This document shows positions 28,599 through 36,737 of a stretch of DNA of 43,146 bases, in pieces. Source of the DNA: an uncultured Pseudomonadota bacterium (GTDB lineage Bacteria > Myxococcota_A > UBA796 > GCA-2862545). A program made the translations under genes and the position numbers. Every line of letters begins with the position of its first letter. Positions within the stretch are counted from its first letter, which is position 1. A model generated the notes under the pieces. It worked only from the letters and a program-made list of their open reading frames with translations, did no database searches and had not been told where the DNA came from. The DNA lies in NCBI GenBank assembly GCA_903861005.1, contig CAIOSP010000047.1:1-43146 (forward strand). The letters run 5' to 3'.

Positions 28599-29692
28599 TT
28601 GTCCGCCGGGTAGAACTTGACCACGATGGCGCCGGGCGGGGGCTTGGGGCCCCGGAGCAGCATGCCGATCGCCTCGGGTGCGTCGGTGATTCGGCCCTCG
28701 CGGGGTAAGTCGCGAAGGTGGAGCACATCCGGGGAGATCCCTGCGTCGTCGGCCTTGGTGCCGACGAGCCGGTCGGCGCGGATGCCGACGCCGATCACGT
28801 AGCTGCCGGGTGCCAGCGCGGGCAGGTGGTAGAGGTGGTCTTCGCCGGGCGTGAGGTCGAGCGTCCAGCCGCCGTTCTCACCCTGCGCGAACATGAGCAG
28901 CGTGGTGGCCCACGGGAGGACGTCGTGCACGTCCAGCGTCACGTCGGAGGGGCGCCAGATCAGCGGCAGCTCGGTGGCGGTAGCGACGTACCAGCGTGCG
29001 GGCACGGCGGGGACACCGTCGCAGATCGCGTCGAGCTGGACCAAGCCGAACCCTTCGCCGACCCACAGGCCATCCGCGTTGCGGGTGGCGGGCTGGCCGC
29101 TGACGCGGACCGAGCAGGTGTGCTCGGCCTCGGAGCCGGGCACCGACAGGCGCACCGACACCGGCACCGGCGGGGGTGTGAACACCAGCGAGCCGTCCAC
29201 GTCATTGAGCTTCATGGGCTGATCCTTGCCATCCACCCGACACGCGGCCGAGCTGGGGAAGGGCAGGGGCGCGGCGTCCAAGCGGATGGGGTTGTCGCGG
29301 TCGCACTTGAAGGTGGTGGTCGCGGTCAACGCGTCCCCGAGGTCCCAGTCGAGCTGGGCGTCGCAGGGGGCCGCCATCTCGCAGCGCACGATGCGCTCGA
29401 CCGCCATCGGCACCTTGATCAGCACGTCCTTCTTGTCGTCGTCGGGCTGGTAGTGGCGGGTGTACTCGATGTTGTCACGCGTGAACGCCAGCATCTGGGC
29501 CGGCTCCTTGTAGTTCACCGCGAACGCGCCGTCGGGCTCAGTCTTCCAGCGGGACTCGACCGTCTCGATCTCCACGCCGCCGAGCGGCTGACCGTCCGCG
29601 TCGACCAAATGGCCCACCATGCTGGTCGGACCGGTCTCCCACTTCTTGGGGGACCAGCAGCCCACGAGCGTCAGGAGAAGCAAGAACACCAT
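28595..29692 (-). CDS. Lipoprotein with carboxypeptidase-regulatory-like N-terminal domain
   Basis: A 365-residue protein with a very short lipoprotein signal, MVFLLLLTLVGC (Cys12), chosen because GGAGG lies 5 bp before this ATG; the open frame extends 56 codons upstream without signal-peptide features. After a short spacer, SMVGHLVDADGQPLGGVEIETVES-like strands (about 25-75) match the start of a CarboxypepD_reg/Cna-B-like beta sandwich. The rest is beta-rich with several Cys and no recognised catalytic motif. Coupled by a GTGA overlap to the SUFU-like gene downstream. Function unknown. Confidence 0.65.
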   Translation of the reverse strand: MVFLLLLTLVGCWSPKKWETGPTSMVGHLVDADGQPLGGVEIETVESRWKTEPDGAFAVNYKEPAQMLAFTRDNIEYTRHYQPDDDKKDVLIKVPMAVERIVRCEMAAPCDAQLDWDLGDALTATTTFKCDRDNPIRLDAAPLPFPSSAACRVDGKDQPMKLNDVDGSLVFTPPPVPVSVRLSVPGSEAEHTCSVRVSGQPATRNADGLWVGEGFGLVQLDAICDGVPAVPARWYVATATELPLIWRPSDVTLDVHDVLPWATTLLMFAQGENGGWTLDLTPGEDHLYHLPALAPGSYVIGVGIRADRLVGTKADDAGISPDVLHLRDLPREGRITDAPEAIGMLLRGPKPPPGAIVVKFYPADK

Positions 29693-29769
29693 GCACGCCT
29701 CCGGGCGCACGTCTACCACGCTCCGACACGCCCGGCGCACTCGACTGGGCGCGCGCGAGTCGGGGAGGA

Positions 29770-30450
29770 TCAGGCCCGCACGCCGTGCAGCACGATGCCG
29801 ATGAGCTCTCGGGCGCGGGAGATGGGGTCGGACGGCGGCGCCTTGACCAGCTGGACCCACAGCAGCTGCATGACCGCCCCGACCACCGCCGATGCGCTGA
29901 CCTCGGGGTCGACCGGACGGAGGAGGCCGCTGCGGCGCCCGGCCTGGGTGATGCGGAGCGCCAGGGCGAGGACTCGTTCGTCGAGTGCGCGGATGGGCGC
30001 GCGACCCACGGTGGCCGGCCCGTGGCGCTCTTGGAGGAACAGGCGGACGGCGTCCTCGTTGGAGAACAGCACCTGCGCCAGATCGGTGGCGAGCAGGGCG
30101 TAGGCGGCCTCGAGCGCGGGCTCGTCCGCGGCGGACTCCAGCGACTCCGAGGCGCGGGTCATCGCCGTCTCCACCGCCTCGGCCGTAGGCCGGAAGAGGG
30201 TGGCGATCAGGTCTTCCTTGTTGTCGAAGTAGCGGTAGAAGCTACCCTTGGCGACGGATGCCTCCTTGGTGACGTCGTCGATGGTCACCGCGTCGAGACC
30301 GGACGTCAGGAAGCAGCGGAGCGCGGCCTCGACCAGCGTCCGCGTGCGGGCGAGCCGGTTGGTGTGGCGCCGTCCGCCCTCTGGGCCGGGGCGTTCGTCT
30401 GGGAATTTAGATGGATGAAAGTCCGGTTCCATGGAATCTTCGATGCTCAT
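29770..30450 (-). CDS. TetR/AcrR-family transcriptional regulator
   Basis: A 226-residue regulator with a 30-residue basic N-terminal extension, then a TetR DNA-binding domain (about residues 32-80: LVEAALRCFLTSGLDAVTID, recognition helix ASVAKGSFYRYFDNKEDL). The C-terminal ligand domain is helical. It is divergent from the fatty-acid-hydroxylase gene with only 56 bp between, so it probably represses that gene and itself. An alternative ATG at 30432 lies inside the palindrome TTCCATGGAA (30427-30436); the start at 30450 has AAGGA 9 bp upstream and is preferred. Confidence 0.88.
   Translation of the reverse strand: MSIEDSMEPDFHPSKFPDERPGPEGGRRHTNRLARTRTLVEAALRCFLTSGLDAVTIDDVTKEASVAKGSFYRYFDNKEDLIATLFRPTAEAVETAMTRASESLESAADEPALEAAYALLATDLAQVLFSNEDAVRLFLQERHGPATVGRAPIRALDERVLALALRITQAGRRSGLLRPVDPEVSASAVVGAVMQLLWVQLVKAPPSDPISRARELIGIVLHGVRA
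30427..30436. promoter_or_regulatory. Palindrome at the start of the TetR-family gene
   Basis: TTCCATGGAA is a perfect 10-bp palindrome 15-24 bp inside the annotated TetR coding region, and TTCCAT recurs 35 bp away at 30462 as the likely -35 of the divergent gene. It could be part of an operator. TetR sites are usually longer, so this is a weak candidate. Confidence 0.25.
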
Positions 30451-30461
30451 TCGGATCGTCC

Positions 30462-30490
30462 TTCCATAAATGATGACCGAGTGGTATCGT
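30462..30490 (+). promoter_or_regulatory. Candidate promoter of the fatty-acid-hydroxylase gene
   Basis: TTCCAT (30462-30467), a 17-bp spacer and TATCGT (30485-30490) precede the ATG at 30507. The stretch 30464-30475 is unusually AT-rich for this genome. The -35 is a poor match to TTGACA, as expected for a regulated promoter. Confidence 0.35.
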
Positions 30491-30506
30491 GTTTCCGGAG
30501 GCGCGC

Positions 30507-31079
30507 ATGTGGGTGGTGGCGCAGGTGCTGTTGGGTATGGCGGCAGCGAACGGTGTCGAGTGGTTCGTGCACAAGTACGTGCTTCACGGGCTCGGCCGGA
30601 CGAAGTCCTCGTTTTGGGCCTTCCACTGGCACGAGCACCACAAGGAGTGCCGCCAGCACGACCACGTAGACCCGCACTACCAGCGCTCGCTGTTCGGGTG
30701 GCACTCCCAGTTCAAGGAGGTGCTCGCGCTGGCCGGAGGTGGCGCGTTGTTGAGCCCGATAGCGATGTTTTCACCGGTAATTTATGCGACCATGATGGTG
30801 TGGGGCGTCTTCTACTACGCGGTCCACAAGCGCGCGCACCTGGACGCCGACTGGGCGCGCCGGTGGGTGCCCTGGCACTATGACCACCACATGGCGCTCA
30901 ACCAAGATGCGAACTGGGGCGTGACCGTGCCGCTCTGGGACTACGTCCTGGGCACGCGGGAGGTCTACTTCGGCACCGAGAAGGAGAAGACCGACCGCGC
31001 CCGCAGGCAGGCGCGCCTGGCGGCCAAGGCCGATCAGCAGGCCGACGCGGCGCAGGGCACGGTGGGCGAGGTCGCCTGA
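30507..31079 (+). CDS. Fatty-acid-hydroxylase-superfamily di-iron membrane enzyme
   Basis: A 190-residue protein with two or three hydrophobic helices and the His clusters of the integral-membrane di-iron family: VHKYVLHG (about 22-29), HWHEHHKE (40-47), HKRAH (about 106-110) and HYDHHMALN (about 123-131). Members hydroxylate or desaturate fatty acids, sterols or carotenoids; the short length resembles CrtZ-type carotene hydroxylases, but I cannot choose the substrate. The ATG at 30507 is 6 bp after GGAGG; an in-frame GTG at 30489 lacks a site. The divergent TetR protein probably controls it. Its 3' end overlaps the convergent amidotransferase gene by 46 bp. Confidence 0.82.
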   Translation: MWVVAQVLLGMAAANGVEWFVHKYVLHGLGRTKSSFWAFHWHEHHKECRQHDHVDPHYQRSLFGWHSQFKEVLALAGGGALLSPIAMFSPVIYATMMVWGVFYYAVHKRAHLDADWARRWVPWHYDHHMALNQDANWGVTVPLWDYVLGTREVYFGTEKEKTDRARRQARLAAKADQQADAAQGTVGEVA

Positions 31080-31912
31080 TCGGGGCTCGGGAAGTGGTGG
31101 AGGCGCATGAAGGTGTCCACCGCCACCACGTCGCCGGGGCTCAGCTCGACCCAGACGTTCTCGCCCTGGAGCGGCTCGCTCGACACGATCAGGTGGTTCA
31201 CGTAGCCGGTGCGCGTGGGCGCCTCGCACTCCGGCGAGAAGAACGCGCAGGCGTCGCGCTCTGAGCAGCCGACCTTGTACGACGTCCAGTGCAGCGACCG
31301 GCCGCCCTGATGCGCGACCATCAGCTCGCCGTCCGTCACCACCAGCGACAGCAGCGCGGGCGTGAACCCGGGGCGGCCGTCGGCCACCTGCCGCACCGTG
31401 GCGACCGTGCTCCGGAGCGCGTCGACCACCGACTCGACCGGCGTGCCGCGGCGCGTCGGGTCCACCAGCTTGGCCAGGTGCGTCATGAACACCAGGAAGA
31501 TGACCTCGCTGTCGGTCTCGCCCAGCAGGAACGGCCGGTATCGGCTGCCCACGTGCGACAGCAGCTCGTCCCGGATGTCATTGAACCCCGGCACGTCGCC
31601 GTTGTGGGCCATCACCCAGCGTCCGTACTGGAAGGGGTGGCAGTTCAGCGCGTGCAGGTCGCCCTGGGTCGCCTTGCGGATGTGCGCCAGGACGGTCTGT
31701 GAGGTGACGACGCCGCTCACCCGGTGGAAGAGGTGGTCGGACATGGCCGTGCCGGCGGCCCGGACCAGGTGCGGGGACCCGGCCACGTAGTACGCGACGC
31801 CCCAACCATCTGGGTGGCGTTCGCTCTGCACGGCCAGCGCGTTGTCCGCGTCGAGCAGCGAACGGTGCACGTGGCTGTCCAGCACGCTTCGGAACCCGAA
31901 GATCCTGCACAT
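31034..31912 (-). CDS. Class II glutamine amidotransferase (YafJ/EgtC-like)
   Basis: A 292-residue N-terminal-nucleophile amidotransferase. Cys2 (MCRIFGFRS) is the catalytic nucleophile after Met removal; HPDGWGVAYY (33-42), VLAHIRKAT, the NCHPFQYGRWVMAHNGD block (about 90-106) and the GETDSEVIF block follow. It hydrolyses an amide of the glutamine or gamma-glutamyl type and may act alone; EgtC of ergothioneine synthesis is a characterised relative, but no egtB or egtD is nearby. The last 46 bp overlap the convergent hydroxylase gene. Confidence 0.88.
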   Translation of the reverse strand: MCRIFGFRSVLDSHVHRSLLDADNALAVQSERHPDGWGVAYYVAGSPHLVRAAGTAMSDHLFHRVSGVVTSQTVLAHIRKATQGDLHALNCHPFQYGRWVMAHNGDVPGFNDIRDELLSHVGSRYRPFLLGETDSEVIFLVFMTHLAKLVDPTRRGTPVESVVDALRSTVATVRQVADGRPGFTPALLSLVVTDGELMVAHQGGRSLHWTSYKVGCSERDACAFFSPECEAPTRTGYVNHLIVSSEPLQGENVWVELSPGDVVAVDTFMRLHHFPSPDQATSPTVPCAASAC

Positions 31913-31966
31913 CTTGCGTCACTCCGGGTTCGGCTCTACCTCGGCAGGACTCCGTCTGCGACGGCG

Positions 31967-31995
31967 TTGCGACGAACGCCCGCGCGCCGTAGGTT
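31967..31995 (+). promoter_or_regulatory. Candidate promoter of the polytopic protein gene at 32018
   Basis: TTGCGA (31967-31972), a 17-bp spacer and TAGGTT (31990-31995) lie 22 bp before the ATG at 32018, in the 105-bp divergent region. Spacing and -10 shape match the TetR-gene promoter at 18627. Confidence 0.4.
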
Positions 31996-32017
31996 GCCCG
32001 CGATTCCCCAGGGACCC

Positions 32018-33451
32018 ATGACCGACGTCTCGGTGCCCACGCCTCGCCGCTCCGTGCTCGACGTCCTCGCGGCGGTCGTGATGCTGGCGTTCCTGGTGGG
32101 CGGCGCGGGCCTGCGCTTCTGGCTGGCGCGGCGCGGCTACCACAACGACGAGATCGGGATGTTCGACCCGGCCGGTGTGCGGTCGATCCTGTTCTCCACG
32201 GAGCTGGCGTCCAACCCGCCGCTGCTGCAGATCCTGTTCGCCGCCTTCCCGAACGAGTGGGTGCTGCCCGCCGGCCGGGTTGCGTCGGCGGCGATGGGCA
32301 GCCTAGGAATTGTCTACTCGGCGTGGATGGCGTGGCGTCGCGGCGGGCCGTGGGCGGCCGCGGTCACCGCGGGCGGGCTCGCGCTCGCCATCCCGCACCT
32401 GACCGACACGACCATGTTCCGCGCCTACGCTTGGCTCGCGCTGCTGGTGCCGTGGCTGGCCGACGTGACGGCGACGGTGCTCACCCGCGACGAGCGCCCG
32501 ACCTGGTCGCAGGTGCTGGGCATCGCGGTGCTCGGCGGCCTGTGCTCTTGGATCCACTACCTGACCGCGCCGTTTGTGCTGCTCGCGTTCCTGCTGGTCC
32601 TTTGGCGCCACCGGTCGGCGGCGATCGCCGCGGCGTTTGGCGCGACGTTGCTCACGTGGGCGCCGTTCTTCCGCTGGTTCTACCTGTGGAGCACCAGCCG
32701 CCCGGCGGTGGAGGGCATGACCGGCACGACCCGGCTGGCCTCGCTCGACATGGCGACCAACCAGGAGGCGATCGTCCCGATCGCCGTGATCGTGCTGTCG
32801 ACGATCGCGGCGCTGGTCGTGTCGTGGCGGCGCGAGCCGGTGACGCGCCTCTGGCTCGCGGCGGCCTCGCTCGCGTGGCTGATGCTGGTGGGCATGTCGA
32901 CGTTCATGTTGGTGCGCTCGCCGATCATCTGCGTGGTGCTGAGCCTGTGGGCGCCGGCCATGGCGTCGGTCGCGCCGGGCCGCTGGTTCGCGTGGCTGTT
33001 CCGCGCGGTGGTGCTGTGGGTGCTGTGGCTCCCGCCGTGGCAGCACTGGGAGATGGTCGCCGAGGGCGGCATCTGGCTGGGCACGGCGCGCGACCTGAAC
33101 GCGCCCAAGGCCATGGTCGCGCGGTTGGACGAGATCGTCGCCAAGGTGGGGACCGAGTGCGTCTACACCGAGGACATGATGATCGCGGACCTGATTCGCT
33201 ACGACGTGGACGGCCTGCTGACCGAGCCGGTGCCGACCTGCGGCGGCTGCCCGTCCGACCGCTGCTCCGTGGTGAAGGGCGTGCCCTTCGTGTGGACCTC
33301 CAAGCCCATCCCGGGTGAGGCCTGGCACCTGTGGGACCGACGCTTCGATCGTGTCCCGCCCGACACCGCGCACGGGTGCGTGGAGGTGATCCGCGACGAG
33401 CACTTCCTGCTGTCCCGCTGCCCATCCGGCCTGCCGGCGGGCAACAGGTAG
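32018..33451 (+). CDS. Polytopic membrane protein, GT-C glycosyltransferase-like (PMT/GT39 style)
   Basis: A 477-residue protein with about nine or ten transmembrane helices (first at residues 14-34) and a first periplasmic loop reading RRGYHNDEIGMFDPAG, where the Asp-Glu pair sits at the place of the GT-C catalytic acid. The C-terminal soluble part (about 360-477) holds seven Cys, including a GGCPSDRC motif, so disulfides in the periplasm are likely. By family it would transfer a sugar from a polyprenyl-phosphate donor to an unknown acceptor. It is shorter and only loosely similar to the GT-C protein at 25314. AGGGA lies 5 bp before the ATG. Confidence 0.65.
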   Translation: MTDVSVPTPRRSVLDVLAAVVMLAFLVGGAGLRFWLARRGYHNDEIGMFDPAGVRSILFSTELASNPPLLQILFAAFPNEWVLPAGRVASAAMGSLGIVYSAWMAWRRGGPWAAAVTAGGLALAIPHLTDTTMFRAYAWLALLVPWLADVTATVLTRDERPTWSQVLGIAVLGGLCSWIHYLTAPFVLLAFLLVLWRHRSAAIAAAFGATLLTWAPFFRWFYLWSTSRPAVEGMTGTTRLASLDMATNQEAIVPIAVIVLSTIAALVVSWRREPVTRLWLAAASLAWLMLVGMSTFMLVRSPIICVVLSLWAPAMASVAPGRWFAWLFRAVVLWVLWLPPWQHWEMVAEGGIWLGTARDLNAPKAMVARLDEIVAKVGTECVYTEDMMIADLIRYDVDGLLTEPVPTCGGCPSDRCSVVKGVPFVWTSKPIPGEAWHLWDRRFDRVPPDTAHGCVEVIRDEHFLLSRCPSGLPAGNR

Positions 33452-33481
33452 GACGGATCGGCGCGGTGTGGCGTGTTGTTG

Positions 33482-33491
33482 GTGCTAGACT
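33482..33491 (+). promoter_or_regulatory. Extended -10 element before the START-like gene
   Basis: GTGCTAGACT contains an extended -10 (TGCTAGACT), 21 bp before the ATG at 33513. The same ten bases occur once more at 9592-9601, also in an intergenic region. No good -35 is seen. Confidence 0.35.
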
Positions 33492-33512
33492 CGCGACGTG
33501 GGTGGAGCGAAC

Positions 33513-34241
33513 ATGTGGACGTGGATGGTGTGGTTGACGATCGCGGTGGCCGGACCGGCCCCGACGCTTCCGGCGACGCTTCAGCAGGCGACGCCGTGGC
33601 GACCGCTTCGTATGGTGCAAGGCGCGCCGACGATCTCCGCCGACGAGTACGCGCGCGTCGCCAAGGGTGAGGTGGTCACCGGCCTGCGCTCGGTCGACGG
33701 CGTGGCGGCCAAGAAGTCCTACGGCGTCGCCGTCGTCGACGTGCCGATCGACCGCCTGTGGGGCGCGATCAATGACGAGGCGCTGCACGCCCAGTACACC
33801 AGCCTGGACTACGCGGAGCTGGTGTCCGGCACGCCCTGCACCAGCGGTCGACACGTGTTCCAGTACCTACCGTCCGGCGTGCCGCTGATCGACGACCGTT
33901 GGTGGGTGACGATCCGTACGCTCAACCCCAACCTCGCCACGGCGAGCGGCGGCAACGCGCGCGAGCTGACCTGGCAGAACGCGCCAGACGGATCCGAGGT
34001 GACCAGCGCTGCCGGCAAGGCCTACATGGCGAAGGGCGTGATGCTCGGGTTCACGCGCGGCAGCTGGTTCCTGCTGGCGGTGAACGATCACCAGACGCTG
34101 GTCGAGTACTACACCTGGGTGGACCCGGGCGGGAACCTCTCGCCGTCCGTGATGAGCTGGTTCGCCACCAAGACCATCTTGAAGACGTTCGAGAGCATGG
34201 CCGAGATCTCCAAGGATCCCCGGCTGAAGTGCACGTCGTAG
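33513..34241 (+). CDS. Exported START/SRPBCC-like lipid-binding protein
   Basis: A 242-residue protein with an N-terminal hydrophobic segment (MWTWMVWLTIAVAG), probably a signal peptide. The mature part has the helix-grip layout of SRPBCC/START domains: KKSYGVAVVDVPIDRLWGAI near residue 70 (first strand and helix), then VFQYLPSGVPLIDDRWWVTI, and a long C-terminal helix (PSVMSWFATKTILKTFESMA). Such domains hold a hydrophobic ligand; the ligand is unknown. The ATG has TGGAG 7 bp upstream; an in-frame GTG at 33498 is possible. It ends 3 bp from the convergent response-regulator gene. Confidence 0.72.
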   Translation: MWTWMVWLTIAVAGPAPTLPATLQQATPWRPLRMVQGAPTISADEYARVAKGEVVTGLRSVDGVAAKKSYGVAVVDVPIDRLWGAINDEALHAQYTSLDYAELVSGTPCTSGRHVFQYLPSGVPLIDDRWWVTIRTLNPNLATASGGNARELTWQNAPDGSEVTSAAGKAYMAKGVMLGFTRGSWFLLAVNDHQTLVEYYTWVDPGGNLSPSVMSWFATKTILKTFESMAEISKDPRLKCTS

Positions 34242-34244
34242 TCG

Positions 34245-34793
34245 CTACTCCTTCGGCGGGTACTTCTGCAGCTTGCGCTGGAGCGAGCGACGGTGGACGT
34301 CCAGGCGGCGCGCGGCCTCCGAGATGTTGCCGCCGCAGTCGCTGAGCACGCGGTTGATGTGCTCCCACTCGACGCGGGCGAGCGACGGCGCCTTGTAGTC
34401 GGCGCTCGGCTGGAGCGGCGGCGCCTCGGCGCGCTCGAAGGCGGCCAGGATGTCGTCCACGTCGGCCGGCTTGGCGACGTAGTTGTCGGCGCCCAAGCGC
34501 ATCGCGTCGATCGCCGTGGAGATGCTGCCGTAGCCGGTCAGCATCACGACGCGCGTGGTCGCGTCGATCGCCTTGAGCTCGCGTAGGATCTCCAGGCCGC
34601 TGCCGTCCGGCACGCGCAGATCGACCACCGCGTACTCGGGGGACTCGGTGCGCGCGAGCGCGACGGCGTCGAGCATGCCGGGCGCGGTGCGCACGTCGTA
34701 GCCGCGCTTGCGCAGCGCGCGGGCCAGGCGCTCGCGGAATGTGTCGTCGTCGTCGACGAGGAGCATGGATGGCAGGTCGGTCGAGGCGGTCAT
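34245..34793 (-). CDS. RegA/PrrA-type response regulator
   Basis: A 182-residue regulator. The receiver (about 8-118) has LLVDDDD at 11-17, phospho-acceptor Asp58 (VVDLRVPDGSG), MLTGYGS at 84-90 and Lys108. A linker then leads to a Fis-type helix-turn-helix (about 139-178: EWEHINRVLSDCGGNISEAA, RRLDVHRRSLQRKLQK), the compact two-domain form of RegA/PrrA/ActR/RegR, which control redox-linked genes. It starts 4 bp after the kinase stop. The longer open frame upstream runs in another frame through the kinase and is rejected. A match to the RegR box lies in the operon's own promoter region. Confidence 0.93.
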   Translation of the reverse strand: MTASTDLPSMLLVDDDDTFRERLARALRKRGYDVRTAPGMLDAVALARTESPEYAVVDLRVPDGSGLEILRELKAIDATTRVVMLTGYGSISTAIDAMRLGADNYVAKPADVDDILAAFERAEAPPLQPSADYKAPSLARVEWEHINRVLSDCGGNISEAARRLDVHRRSLQRKLQKYPPKE

Positions 34794-34797
34794 CGGG

Positions 34798-36054
34798 TCA
34801 CTCGGCGGGGATGGTGAGCGAGGCGGTCGTGCCCCGCGCGGTGGAGTCGAGCCGCAGCGTGCCGCCCAGGCGCTCGGCCACGGTGCGGGCCAGGAACACG
34901 CCCAGGCCCATGCCACGGCCGGTCGGGCGGGTGGTGTAGAACGGCTCGCCGACGCGCTCGAGCACGTCGGCGGGGATGCCCGGGCCATCGTCGTGTACGG
35001 CGAGGGTGAGGACACGATCGCGGACGGTGCAGGTGACGGTGACGACGCCGTCAGCGGGCGTCGCTTCGATCGCGTTCTTGATGAGGTTGCGGAGCGCGAG
35101 CGCGACGGAGCGCGGGAAGGTGCGCACCAGCGCGGACGAGGCGTCGCCCTGCACGGACACGCAGGCTTCTCGGTCCAGGCCGTCGCTCGCGCGCGCGACC
35201 AGCGCCGCGGGGGTGACGGCCTCGCGCGCCTCACCCGCCGGATCGCCCGCGTCCGCGCGCAGCGCCTCCAGGATCGCGCGGCAGCGGGCCACCTGCTCGT
35301 GGATGAGCTTCACATCGGCGACGGCGTCGGCGTTCGTCGCGCTGTCGCCCAGGTCACGCTCCAGCTCCTTCGCGACGATGCTGATGGTGCCCAGAGGCGT
35401 CGCCAGCTCGTGCGCGGCGCCCGCGGCCAGGGTGGCGAGCGATGCCAGGCGGGCGCTGCGTGCGGACTGCGCGCGCGCCACGACCAGCTCTCGCTCCCGG
35501 TCCGACAGGGCGGTCGACACGCGGCTCACTACGCCCAGGATCAGGGCCGCCGCCAGCGCGAACGCCACCCACATGCCGCGCAGATGCAGCGACATGTCGT
35601 GCCCCTCGTGACCCATGTGGCTCATGCCACCCAGCGGCACGTTCCACACGAAGAGCAGCGCGAACAGGCCGGTGGCCAGCGCGGCGAGCGCCCACGCGTG
35701 CCGCGGCGGCAGCACCACCGACGCCAGCGCGATGTACACCAGATACAGGAAGTTGAACGGGTTCGACGGGCCGCCCGTCAGCGCGAACACGACGGTGAGC
35801 AGCACCGCGTCGAGCGCCATGGCGGCCGTCAGCGGGAGCGGGCCGACGTCCTCGCCCTGCCGCGCGAGCCACATGCCGGTGGCGAAGGTCACGACCACCC
35901 AGGTAGCGAGCACGATGAGCAGCTCGTTGAGCGGAAGCTCCAGGCCCAGGCCGTACCGGGCGAGGAGCACCAGCGCGAGGATGCCCACAACCGCGAGCAG
36001 CCGCAGGCGCAGCAGCCCGCCCAGTCCGAGCGCGTGCGCGGGCGTCTGGGTCAT
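34798..36054 (-). CDS. RegB/PrrB-type redox-sensing histidine kinase
   Basis: A 418-residue membrane kinase with about six transmembrane helices (residues 12-178). GGPSNPF at 94-100 fits the GGxxNPF quinone-binding heptapeptide of RegB. The H-box AAHELATPLGTISIVAKELE has His215 as phosphorylation site and follows the RegB pattern. Cys258 (ARCRAIL) lies about where the redox-active RegB cysteine (Cys265 in Rhodobacter) sits. The ATPase has ALRNLIKNAIEAT, DDGPGIP and GMGLGVFLA. A loop between helices (144-157) is rich in His and Met (MSHMGHEGHDM), which could bind metal. The ATG overlaps the upstream lipoprotein stop by 4 bp. It phosphorylates the next gene product. Confidence 0.93.
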   Translation of the reverse strand: MTQTPAHALGLGGLLRLRLLAVVGILALVLLARYGLGLELPLNELLIVLATWVVVTFATGMWLARQGEDVGPLPLTAAMALDAVLLTVVFALTGGPSNPFNFLYLVYIALASVVLPPRHAWALAALATGLFALLFVWNVPLGGMSHMGHEGHDMSLHLRGMWVAFALAAALILGVVSRVSTALSDRERELVVARAQSARSARLASLATLAAGAAHELATPLGTISIVAKELERDLGDSATNADAVADVKLIHEQVARCRAILEALRADAGDPAGEAREAVTPAALVARASDGLDREACVSVQGDASSALVRTFPRSVALALRNLIKNAIEATPADGVVTVTCTVRDRVLTLAVHDDGPGIPADVLERVGEPFYTTRPTGRGMGLGVFLARTVAERLGGTLRLDSTARGTTASLTIPAE

Positions 36055-36737
36055 CGGAGCTCCACGAGCGGGGGCGAGGCGAGGTCGCGGTTGATCGTGG
36101 CGAGCATGTCGTCGTCGCTGCGGGTGGGGCGCAGGCCGTCGAACCAGCGGGCGACGGGCAACGCGATCGCCAGCGTGGCGTGGCGGTGGTGGGCGTCCAG
36201 CTCGAGCGGCGGCTCCAGTTCGGCGGTCGCCAGGTGGCGGGACGCGTCGTGGAGCGGGCGCGGGGCGTCGTCGCCCAGGTCCAGGTCGAGGGTCCACGTC
36301 CCGTCGGGGACGCCGGTGTCGTCAAGCGATCCGACCGGACCATACTGCACCGTCACGGCGCAGAACGATCCCGGCGACGGGCGCAGCGTGCCGAGCGTCA
36401 TGGGTTCGCCGCCGCGGACGCCCAGCGGCACGACGCCCGCGTCCATGTCGTCGGCCAGACCCTCGCTCGCGTCCGCGGACGCCTCCAGCGATGGCAGCCA
36501 GGACCGCGCCTGTGACCCAGCCGGGCACCGCTCCAGCTCGACGTGGGTGACGGCGATCCAGCCGTGGCGGATCACCATCGCGAAGCCCAGGTCGTTGGTG
36601 ACCGACCGCCGCTCCTGCACAAAGGCCACGTCGGCGTCGGACGGCGCCACGACCACGTCCACGCCGAGCCCGGCGACCTGCGTGTAGCAGCCTGCCAGCC
36701 CGAGGAGGGCGGCGAACCGGGCGCGCTCACAGCTCAA
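36051..36737 (-). CDS. Lipoprotein of unknown function in the RegB/RegA-like operon
   Basis: A 228-residue protein. The start is probably TTG at 36737 (no ATG or GTG fits), giving a short lipoprotein signal with LAGC (Cys17). The mature part looks like a beta-rich periplasmic domain: FAMVIRHGWIAVTHVELERC, then FCAVTVQYGPVG, then ATAELEPPLELDAHHRHATL with three His near residue 186. The HGW...V.L..C and FCxVxxxYGP blocks faintly recall MbnP-like periplasmic metal-related proteins, but this is weak. It overlaps the outer-membrane gene by 11 bp and the kinase gene by 4 bp, so all are coupled. Confidence 0.6.
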   Translation of the reverse strand: MSCERARFAALLGLAGCYTQVAGLGVDVVVAPSDADVAFVQERRSVTNDLGFAMVIRHGWIAVTHVELERCPAGSQARSWLPSLEASADASEGLADDMDAGVVPLGVRGGEPMTLGTLRPSPGSFCAVTVQYGPVGSLDDTGVPDGTWTLDLDLGDDAPRPLHDASRHLATAELEPPLELDAHHRHATLAIALPVARWFDGLRPTRSDDDMLATINRDLASPPLVELR

